A stretch of DNA of 20,385 nt from AWTP1-13 sp035258605 (GTDB taxonomy: Bacteria; Pseudomonadota; Alphaproteobacteria; Rhizobiales; Hyphomicrobiaceae), in the NCBI GenBank assembly GCA_035258605.1, contig DATFXD010000301.1, forward strand, positions 1 through 20,385. Reading direction: 5' to 3'. Shown piece by piece: positions 7,298 through 14,262 of this stretch; the stretch's first letter is position 1; every line of letters starts with the position of its first letter. The notes beneath the pieces are model-generated. The model had not been told where the DNA came from, made no database searches, and was given only the letters and a program-made list of their open reading frames with translations. Made by a program: the position numbers and the translations under genes.

Positions 7298-9046
7298 ATG
7301 CAGGTGATCGCCCCCGCCGGCACCGCGCGCGGCGCGCCCGCCATCGCCGCGGCCGCGCCGACCGGTCGCTTTGGCCTCGAGCGCATCCTGCTCGGCCTCG
7401 GGGTTGCCCTGCTGTTGTTGCTGGTCGGCTATCCTCTCCTCTGGTTGTTGCTCGGGGCGCTCGGGCTGCCACAGTCGATCGGGCTCGAGCATCTTGCGCG
7501 GGCCTTTACGCGGCCGCAAAACTACGCCGCCCTTGTCAACACCCTCGAGCTGGCGCTCGGCACCGGGCTCATGAGCGTCGCCATCGGGGTGCCATTGGCG
7601 TGGGCGACGGCGCGCAGCGACATGCCGCTGCGCCAGCTGGTGCATGTGCTGGTCGCCTTGTCCTATATCACGCCGCCCTACCTGACGGCGCTCGCCTACA
7701 TCATCCTGTTTGGTCCGGACGCCGGCCAGTTCAATCGTCTTCTCAGGGCGCTATTCGGCCTCACCTCCGGCCCGATCAACGTCTTCAGTATGTCGGGGGT
7801 GATCTTTGTCATCGGGATTCACGTCTTCGCCTTTACCTACTTTCTGACCTATACCGCGCTCAAAGCGGTCGACGCCTCGCTCGAGGAATCGGCGCAGATG
7901 CTCGGGGCCAAACGCTGGCAGACCGTGTTGCGCATCAATCTGCCGCTGGTGGCACCGGCGATCACCGGCGGTGCCTTGCTGTCGGCGATCGATTCACTGG
8001 CGCTGTTCGGTCCGCAGGCGATCATTGGCACCCCGGCGCAGATCGTGTTTCTGCCGACGCGCATCTACGCCACCATCGGCAGCTATCCTCCACGCTGGGG
8101 CGAGGCATCGGCGTTATCGCTGCTGCTGGTGGCATTGACCGTGGCCGGGCTGGCGCTGCAGCGCGGCTATCTCGAGCAGCGATCCTATGTCACGGTCGGA
8201 GGACGCGGTGTGCGTACCCGGCGCCTCGAACACGGCCTCTGGCGCTGGCCGCTGACAGGTTTTTGCCTCTCCGTCGTGTTCTTCAGTGCGGTGGCACCAA
8301 TCGGGGTGCTCACACTGACCGCCTTCTCCAACAGCTGGATCGAGCCGCTATCGGCTAGCAACATCACACTGGCGCACTTCCAGGCGGCGCTATTCACCGA
8401 TCAAGTCTCCGTGCGCGGCATCATCAACAGTTTCAAGCTGGCGACGGCGGCGGCGGCGGTTGCGGTAGCGCTCGGGGCAATCGTCGCCTACCTCGATTTG
8501 CGCACGACGCTGTGGGGCCGCCGGCTGCTCGACTATCTGGCGATCCTGCCGCTTGGCTTGCCCGGAACCGTGATGGCGGTCGGCATTCTGCTGGCCTTCA
8601 TCCGCTTTCCGCTGCCGATCTATGGCACCATCTGGATCCTGCTGGCCGCCTACGTCGCGCGCTTTGTTCCGCTGGCGACGCGCAGCGCCAATGCCAGCTT
8701 TCGCCAGATCGATCCGGCGCTCGAGGAGGCCGGCCGCATCACCGGCGCATCGTGGTGGCTAACGATGCGCCGCGTCTTGTTTCCGCTGGCACGCCCCGGT
8801 TTGCTGGTTGCCTTCCTGTTGGTGTTCATTCCAGCCTTCAGCGAGCTCAGCGCCACCATCCTACTCTACGCCGGCGGCACGGAGACGATCGCAATCGCCA
8901 TCTACAGGCTCAACGACCTGGGCCAGCTCGAGGTGGTGTCGGCCCTGGCTGTGTTCACCATTGGCGTCGTCCTGAGCCTGGCGCTGCTGGTCAATTGGCT
9001 GTCGGGCTCGAGCTGGGCGTCGGGCGAGACGCCGATCAGAGGCTAG
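7298..9046 (+). CDS. ABC transporter permease, fused two-domain (ferric-iron family)
   Basis: An inner-membrane permease of 582 residues made of two homologous BPD_transp_1 halves, as in FbpB/AfuB-like proteins, so one polypeptide supplies both membrane domains. About twelve hydrophobic segments are visible. The two cytoplasmic EAA loops that dock the ATPase are clear: EESAQMLGAKRWQTVLRINL at about 196-215 and EEAGRITGASWWLTMRRVLF at about 476-495. A charged linker around 290-315 joins the halves. The ATG at 7298 follows GGACAGGA. The gene begins 27 bases after the binding protein and ends 4 bases before the ATPase, so the three form one importer. Specificity is set mainly by the binding protein and cannot be told from this gene. 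Confidence 0.93.
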   Translation: MQVIAPAGTARGAPAIAAAAPTGRFGLERILLGLGVALLLLLVGYPLLWLLLGALGLPQSIGLEHLARAFTRPQNYAALVNTLELALGTGLMSVAIGVPLAWATARSDMPLRQLVHVLVALSYITPPYLTALAYIILFGPDAGQFNRLLRALFGLTSGPINVFSMSGVIFVIGIHVFAFTYFLTYTALKAVDASLEESAQMLGAKRWQTVLRINLPLVAPAITGGALLSAIDSLALFGPQAIIGTPAQIVFLPTRIYATIGSYPPRWGEASALSLLLVALTVAGLALQRGYLEQRSYVTVGGRGVRTRRLEHGLWRWPLTGFCLSVVFFSAVAPIGVLTLTAFSNSWIEPLSASNITLAHFQAALFTDQVSVRGIINSFKLATAAAAVAVALGAIVAYLDLRTTLWGRRLLDYLAILPLGLPGTVMAVGILLAFIRFPLPIYGTIWILLAAYVARFVPLATRSANASFRQIDPALEEAGRITGASWWLTMRRVLFPLARPGLLVAFLLVFIPAFSELSATILLYAGGTETIAIAIYRLNDLGQLEVVSALAVFTIGVVLSLALLVNWLSGSSWASGETPIRG

Positions 9047-9050
9047 CGCC

Positions 9051-10166
9051 ATGGACTTCATCGAGGTTGCCGGCATTGGCAAAACCTTCGGCACCTTCCA
9101 GGCGCTGGACGCCGTCGATCTCAGCGTCGAGGAGCGGGAGTTCATCACTTTGCTCGGGCCGTCCGGCTGCGGCAAGACCACGATGTTGCGCACGCTCGCC
9201 GGCTTTCTTACCCCGGATGCCGGCACCATCCATGTCGCAGGCCAGCTGTTCTCATCGCCGACCGCGGTGCTTCCGCCGGAGCGGCGACGGATGGGCATGG
9301 TGTTCCAAAACTACGCGGTGTGGCCGCACATGTCGGTGTTTGACAACGTCGCCTTCGGGCTGCAGATCAATAACGTCGGGCGCAGCGCGATCTCGGAGCG
9401 GGTCAGCCGCATGCTCGCGGCCGTGGGCCTCGAGGGACTCGAGCGCCGCCATCCGAGCCAACTGTCGGGTGGTCAGCAACAACGCGTGGCGCTCGCCCGC
9501 TCGCTGGTGGTGGAGCCGGCAATCTTGTTGCTGGATGAACCGCTATCCAACCTCGACGCCAAGCTCAGAGAGCGCATGCGCGCGGAACTTAAGACGTTGC
9601 AGCGCCAGCTGGGTATCACCTTCATTTATGTGACCCACGATCAGGCCGAGGCGATGGCGCTGTCCGACCGGATTATCGTGTTCAACAAGGGTCGGGTGCA
9701 ACAGGTCGGCACGCCACGCCAAGTCTATGAGCGCCCGGCCAACTTGTTCGTCGCCGATTTCATGGGTGTGGTGAACAAGCTGCCCGGCGTCCTGATCGAG
9801 CACCGCGGCGCCGAGGGGCACGTGCGCATCGGTCAGCAGACAATCGCCGCGCGGCTTGGCGATGGCCTCAGCGCCGCCGATCGGGCCATTGTGATCGCAA
9901 TACGCCCCGAAGCGATTGGCCTCGGGCCTGGCGCAGCTCGCGACCGGGCGAATGTTCTCAAAGGTCGGCTGATCGACAGCGCCTTCCTCGGCAACATCGT
10001 CGACCACCAGGTCGACGTCGATGGTACGCTGGTGCGCGTGCAGGGCGACCGGCTGCAAAGCGTCGAGCCGGGGGCCGAAATCGAGTTGTCTATCCCGATA
10101 GCTGAATGTGTGGCGATGCGTGGCGATTTACCCGAGCACCACGAGCCCGAACAGGACAGATCATGA
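9051..10166 (+). CDS. ABC transporter ATP-binding protein (PotA/AfuC-like)
   Basis: The 371-residue ATPase energises the importer encoded just upstream. It carries Walker A GPSGCGKTT (36-44), Q-loop Q86, signature LSGGQQQR (138-145), Walker B ILLLDEP (158-164) followed by the D-loop SNLDA, and switch histidine H196 in VTHDQAEAM. A C-terminal TOBE-type domain spans about 290-360, normal for the iron/spermidine/maltose class. AGAGG before the start serves as the ribosome-binding site. The stop codon overlaps the start of the first sulfatase as ATGA (10163-10166), so translation of importer and sulfatase is probably coupled. The nucleotide-binding residues are all intact. Confidence 0.95.
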   Translation: MDFIEVAGIGKTFGTFQALDAVDLSVEEREFITLLGPSGCGKTTMLRTLAGFLTPDAGTIHVAGQLFSSPTAVLPPERRRMGMVFQNYAVWPHMSVFDNVAFGLQINNVGRSAISERVSRMLAAVGLEGLERRHPSQLSGGQQQRVALARSLVVEPAILLLDEPLSNLDAKLRERMRAELKTLQRQLGITFIYVTHDQAEAMALSDRIIVFNKGRVQQVGTPRQVYERPANLFVADFMGVVNKLPGVLIEHRGAEGHVRIGQQTIAARLGDGLSAADRAIVIAIRPEAIGLGPGAARDRANVLKGRLIDSAFLGNIVDHQVDVDGTLVRVQGDRLQSVEPGAEIELSIPIAECVAMRGDLPEHHEPEQDRS

Positions 10167-11617
10167 CGCCAACCAATCTGCTTTTCATCATGTCGGATGA
10201 GCACAGCAAACGGGTGCTCGGCTGTTACGGCCATGGCGCGATCGCCACCCCTAATCTCGACCGGCTGGCGAGCCGTGGGGTGCGGTTTTCCGATGCCTAC
10301 TGCAACTCGCCGATCTGCGTGCCCTCTCGCGCCAGCTTCCAGACTGGTCGCTACGTGCACGACATTCGCTTCTGGGACAATGCCAACGCCTATGACGGTA
10401 GCGTGCCGTCCTGGGCGCACCGCCTGAAGGCTGCGGGCCACCGCGTCGAGTCGATCGGCAAGCTGCATTTTCGCAGTGCCGATGACGATAACGGCTTCGG
10501 CCAGGAGCACATGCCGCTGCACGTGGTGGACGGCATCGGCGACCCGATTGGGCTGCTGCGCGATCCACCACCGCCGCGCAAGGCGGCGTTGCGGCTCGCC
10601 GCCGACGCCGGATGCGGTGACTCCAGCTATCAAGATTATGACGACCGCATCACCGCCGCGGCCGAGGGTTGGCTCGCGGAGCGGGCGCGAGCGCAAGAAA
10701 AAAAGCCATGGGTGTTGTTCGTTTCGCTGGTCTGCCCCCACTTCCCTCTGATCGCGCGGCCGCAATGGTACAACAGGTACCCGGAACAGGAGGTGCCCTG
10801 GCCGCGGCTCTATGCGGCATCTGAGCGCCCGTCTCACCCTTACATTGCTGCCATGCGCGCTTGCCAGATCTACGATCAGGGCTTCGACCATGCCTCGAAA
10901 GTGCGCAAGGCGATTGCCGCCTACTTCGGCCTGGTGAGCTTCGTCGATCACAATGTCGGACGCCTGCTCGAGGCGCTCGAGGCCAACGGCCTCGCCGGCA
11001 GCACCCGCATCATCTATACCAGCGACCATGGCGACAACCTTGGCACCCGCGGCCTGTGGGGCAAGTCCAACATGTACGAGGAATCGGTCGCCGTCCCGAT
11101 GATCATGGCTGGTCCCGAAGTGCCAGCCGGCACCGTCTGTCGCGAGCCGGTCTCGCTCATCGATTGCTTCCCGACCATCCTCGACTGCGTCGGTTTGCCG
11201 ATCGACCCGGACGATCGCCACCTGCCCGGCGCGCCGCTGATGGATGTGGTGCGCGGCGCCGTGCCAGACCGCACCGTGATGAGTGAATATCACGCTGCCG
11301 GCGCCGCCACCGGCGCCTTCATGATCCGCAAGGGCAAGTTCAAATACGTGTACTATGTCGGCATGCCGCCGCAGCTGTTTGATCTTGAGAGCGATCCTTA
11401 CGAGACGCGCGACCTCGGCGGCGATCCCGGCTATCAGGGCCTGGTGGTTGATTGCGAGGCTGCGCTGCGCAAGGTCGTCAATCCGGAAGCGGCCGATGCT
11501 GTGGCACGCCAGGACCAGGCGGCCAAGATCGCAACACTTGGCGGCCGCGAGGCAATCCTCGCCAAGGGTAGCTTCGGCCATTCGCCGGTGCCCGGCACAA
11601 CCCCGGTCTACAGTTAG
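10163..11617 (+). CDS. Type I (formylglycine) sulfatase, first paralogue
   Basis: An alkaline-phosphatase-superfamily hydrolase of 484 residues, predicted to cleave a sulfate ester. The signature CVPSR (52-56) contains C52, the cysteine to be converted to formylglycine. Expected metal and sulfate ligands are D12 in IMSDEH, K100 and H102 in SIGKLHF, H193 in CPHFPL, D288-H289 in TSDHGDN, and K301 in LWGKSNMYEE. There is no signal peptide, so it should act in the cytoplasm. I chose the ATG at 10163, which overlaps the ATPase stop; an upstream in-frame start at 10106 lies inside the ATPase gene and adds a non-homologous tail. It aligns almost without gaps with the second sulfatase (12640-14079). 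The general layout resembles choline-sulfatase-type enzymes, but the substrate cannot be assigned. Related superfamily members hydrolyse phosphonate or phosphate esters, a possible alternative. Confidence 0.93.
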   Translation: MTPTNLLFIMSDEHSKRVLGCYGHGAIATPNLDRLASRGVRFSDAYCNSPICVPSRASFQTGRYVHDIRFWDNANAYDGSVPSWAHRLKAAGHRVESIGKLHFRSADDDNGFGQEHMPLHVVDGIGDPIGLLRDPPPPRKAALRLAADAGCGDSSYQDYDDRITAAAEGWLAERARAQEKKPWVLFVSLVCPHFPLIARPQWYNRYPEQEVPWPRLYAASERPSHPYIAAMRACQIYDQGFDHASKVRKAIAAYFGLVSFVDHNVGRLLEALEANGLAGSTRIIYTSDHGDNLGTRGLWGKSNMYEESVAVPMIMAGPEVPAGTVCREPVSLIDCFPTILDCVGLPIDPDDRHLPGAPLMDVVRGAVPDRTVMSEYHAAGAATGAFMIRKGKFKYVYYVGMPPQLFDLESDPYETRDLGGDPGYQGLVVDCEAALRKVVNPEAADAVARQDQAAKIATLGGREAILAKGSFGHSPVPGTTPVYS

Positions 11618-11629
11618 GATGCATGCCCC

Positions 11630-12598
11630 GTGAAGTTTGCCTCCAGCCTCGGCGTCGCGCCGTCGGCATCGTGCTGCAGCGCCTCGCCGCTGCAACCACC
11701 ATTGCTGCCGGCCTTGCCGGTGCCGCAGTACTCGGCGAGCTGCCAGCGCCCAGCGCGGATCGCGCGGCTGCCCGGCGGACGCTTCCGGGTCGGCACCGAC
11801 AAAGGCCTGTTGCCGCACGACGGCGAAAGCCCTGCGCGCCCGTTCAATGTCCGACCATTTGCCATCGATCCGCTCGCCGTTACCAATGCGTGGTTTTGCG
11901 AATTTGTCGCCGCCACCGGCTATCGCACCGACGCCGAGCGCCACGGCTGGTCGGCGGTGTTTATGCCGTTGCTGCCAGCGGACGCCCAGGCAGGAGCGTC
12001 GAGTGACGGACCTGACTGGTGGCGGCGGGTAGACGGCGCCAGCTGGCACCATCCGGAGGGACCGCACTCGGATGTTTCCGACCGCCTGGGCCACCCCGTA
12101 GTGCACGTGTCTTGGCACGACGCCGTCGCCTTCGCTGCCTGGGCGGGCGGTCGTCTGCCGAGCGAAGCCGAATGGGAATTCGCGGCCGCCGGCGGCCTCG
12201 CTGGCACCGTCTATCCATGGGGCGACCGCGAACCGGACGACAGCGGCTTCACGCCTTGCAATATTTGGCAAGGCGAGTTTCCGACGCGCAATACCGCAAC
12301 CGACGGCTATCTCGCCACGGCACCGGCCGACGCCTTTGCCCCCAACGGCTACGGGCTGTTCAATATGGTCGGCAACACCTGGGAATGGTGCGCGGAAGCC
12401 TTCCGCGTGCGCTCGCTGGCGCGCGCAGCCAAGGCGCGCAATGCCCGTGCGCGCGCAGCCGGCGAACGCGTGCTGAAGGGTGGTTCCTATCTCTGCCACC
12501 GCTCCTACTGCCACCGTTACCGCATCGCCGCCCGCACCGGCGCCAGCGCCGATAGCTCGACTGGACACGTCGGCTTTCGCCTCGTATTCGACCAATAG
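11630..12598 (+). CDS. Formylglycine-generating enzyme (sulfatase-modifying factor)
   Basis: This oxygen- and copper-dependent enzyme oxidises the active-site cysteine of sulfatases to formylglycine. The protein has 322 residues. The catalytic pair is present as GGSYLCHRSYCHRYR, with C289 and C294, which separates true FGE from other SUMF1-fold proteins. Other family landmarks are HPVVHVSWHDA (155-165), GRLPSEAEWEFAA (174-186), CNIWQGEFP (210-218) and GNTWEWC (248-254). From memory the layout closely matches the Streptomyces coelicolor FGE. The start is a GTG at 11630 with a weak ribosome-binding site, 12 bases after the first sulfatase. The first 40 residues are Ala/Pro/Ser/Cys-rich, look unconserved and do not form a clear signal peptide. 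Its position between two sulfatases with the CxPSR target makes them its evident substrates. Confidence 0.94.
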   Translation: MKFASSLGVAPSASCCSASPLQPPLLPALPVPQYSASCQRPARIARLPGGRFRVGTDKGLLPHDGESPARPFNVRPFAIDPLAVTNAWFCEFVAATGYRTDAERHGWSAVFMPLLPADAQAGASSDGPDWWRRVDGASWHHPEGPHSDVSDRLGHPVVHVSWHDAVAFAAWAGGRLPSEAEWEFAAAGGLAGTVYPWGDREPDDSGFTPCNIWQGEFPTRNTATDGYLATAPADAFAPNGYGLFNMVGNTWEWCAEAFRVRSLARAAKARNARARAAGERVLKGGSYLCHRSYCHRYRIAARTGASADSSTGHVGFRLVFDQ

Positions 12599-12639
12599 CC
12601 CGCCTAGCGGCAACTCTCCGGACCAAGACAAGGATACCC

Positions 12640-14079
12640 ATGCGGCCAGCCAACCTCGTCGTCATCATGTCGGATGAGCATCACCCTCGTGCGATGGGTA
12701 TCGCCGGCCATGCTTTCGTTGTGACGCCGAATCTCGATCGGCTGGCGCGACGCGGCACGCGGTTCGACGCCGCCACCTGCAATTCCCCGATCTGCGTGCC
12801 GTCGCGCGCCTCCTTTGCGACCGGCCGTTACGTACACGAGCTCGGCACCTGGGATAACGCCATCGCCTACGATGGCAGCGTACCCGGCTGGGGTCATGCC
12901 CTGCAACGCACCAGGCACCGCGTCGATTCGATCGGCAAACTGCACTACCGCAACACCGAAGATCCCGTTGGTTTCGATCATCAGTACCATCCCATGCACA
13001 TCTATGGCGGGCACGGCATGGTATGGGGCGCGCTGCGCGATGGCAGCACCGATTTCAGCGATCGCGCCTACGCCATGCTCGATCCGATCGGGCCGGGCAC
13101 ATCCAAATACAACATCTATGACGATCGTATCGCCAGCGAAGCCGAGCGCTGGATCGAGCGCGCGGCAGGGGAGCGTTCGGAGCGGCCATGGGTGCTGTTC
13201 GTCGGCTTCGTTGCCCCGCACTTTCCCCTGACGGTGCCCGAGGAGATCCTCAAACTCTACCCGACGGCGAGCATGCCGCTGCCGCGGCTGCACCCAAACC
13301 GCGGTCATCCGCGCCATCCCTGGTTGGAGGCCAGTCACCGCATCCACCCGGTGGATGACGGTCTCGATGAGCAACGCCGACGGTTGGCAACCGCCTGCTA
13401 TTATGGCTTGTGCACGTGGGTCGATCGCCAAGTCGGCCGCGTGATCGACGCTCTGGATCGCTCCGGGCTATCGGACACAACGCGCATCATCTACACCAGC
13501 GATCACGGCGACAATATCGGCGCCCGGGGCATCTGGGGCAAGAGTACGCACTACGAGGACGCCGTCGGGGTGCCGATGATCGTCGCCGGCCCCGATGTGA
13601 CGCGCGGCCACGTCTGCCGCACGCCGGTCAGTCTGGTCGATCTGGCTCCGACCATTCTCGATGCGGTGGGCGAGGACCCTTACGGCTGGGCCGAAAACCT
13701 GCCGGGACGCTCCCTGTTGGAGATTGGCGAGCAACCGGACGATGCCACGCGCACCGTGTTCTCCGAGTATCATGCCTTCGCCTCACCCTCGGCGGCCTTC
13801 ATGCTGAGGAACGGGCGTTTCAAGTACAATTACTACGTCGGCTACCCCGCGGAGCTGTTCGATCTCGCCGCCGATCCGGGCGAGGAGCGCAACCTAGCAG
13901 ACACCGCCGAGCATGCTCCCGTCGTGGCGCAGTTCGAGCAAAAGCTACGCGCCCTGTTGGACCCCGAGGCCACCGACGCCCGAGCCAAAGCCGACCAAGC
14001 GGCTCTGATCGCCCGCTTCGGCGGGCCGGCAGCGGCTCGCAACGTCGGCGCGCCGGGGGCCACCCCGGCGCCGATCTGA
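12640..14079 (+). CDS. Type I (formylglycine) sulfatase, second paralogue
   Basis: A 479-residue sulfatase and clear paralogue of the enzyme at 10163-11617. The first 60 or so residues match almost position for position, including TCNSPICVPSRASFATGRYV with C52 as the formylglycine precursor. D12, K100, H102, the PHFPL histidine (H194), D288-H289 and K301 are all retained. The divergent part is about residues 110-250, which in this superfamily includes much of the substrate pocket (here HPMHIYGGHGMVWG and the following segment). There is no signal peptide. The ATG follows AAGGA and lies 41 bases after the FGE gene, last in the operon. The two sulfatases may act on different esters, or may be subunits of one oligomer; the sequence does not decide. 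Confidence 0.93.
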   Translation: MRPANLVVIMSDEHHPRAMGIAGHAFVVTPNLDRLARRGTRFDAATCNSPICVPSRASFATGRYVHELGTWDNAIAYDGSVPGWGHALQRTRHRVDSIGKLHYRNTEDPVGFDHQYHPMHIYGGHGMVWGALRDGSTDFSDRAYAMLDPIGPGTSKYNIYDDRIASEAERWIERAAGERSERPWVLFVGFVAPHFPLTVPEEILKLYPTASMPLPRLHPNRGHPRHPWLEASHRIHPVDDGLDEQRRRLATACYYGLCTWVDRQVGRVIDALDRSGLSDTTRIIYTSDHGDNIGARGIWGKSTHYEDAVGVPMIVAGPDVTRGHVCRTPVSLVDLAPTILDAVGEDPYGWAENLPGRSLLEIGEQPDDATRTVFSEYHAFASPSAAFMLRNGRFKYNYYVGYPAELFDLAADPGEERNLADTAEHAPVVAQFEQKLRALLDPEATDARAKADQAALIARFGGPAAARNVGAPGATPAPI

Positions 14080-14108
14080 ACCGGCATGTCAGCCGCGATG
14101 GAAGAAAG

Positions 14109-14129
14109 CCGCGATGCGTTGCATCGCGG
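14109..14129. terminator. Strong hairpin after the sulfatase operon
   Basis: A perfect 9-bp stem, CCGCGATGC-GTT-GCATCGCGG, lies 29 bases after the stop of the second sulfatase. The left arm is part of a 10-base direct repeat AGCCGCGATG at 14091-14100 and 14107-14116. No T-run follows, so it is not a textbook intrinsic terminator. It could still pause polymerase, stabilise the 3' end of the operon message, or act as an operator for the next unit. Confidence 0.45.
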
Positions 14130-14204
14130 GCCTAGCGGCGTTGCCATCCGCCGAGCGTTGGCGTGCGGCATGACCTCCCGAGCGGCGGCGGCGCGGGCCC
14201 CGAG

Positions 14205-14232
14205 TTGACACCTGGTGCGCGGACACTAGGCT
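14205..14232 (+). promoter_or_regulatory. Candidate sigma-70-type promoter for the CoA ligase unit
   Basis: A perfect -35 hexamer TTGACA (14205-14210) is followed after 16 bases by TAGGCT (14227-14232), which matches three of the six -10 consensus positions. The start of transcription would be near 14239, leaving about 24 bases of leader before the ATG at 14263. Position and -35 box are good, while the -10 box is weak. Confidence 0.4.
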
Positions 14233-14262
14233 GCACCAGACTGGTAGCTGTTACATCCGACC

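Noticed and set aside
9833..12631. A 932-codon open frame on the minus strand
   Set aside because: It runs antisense across the ATPase end, the first sulfatase and the FGE, which all show family motifs on the plus strand. Long antisense frames are expected opposite GC-rich codon usage, and the translation matches nothing I recognise.
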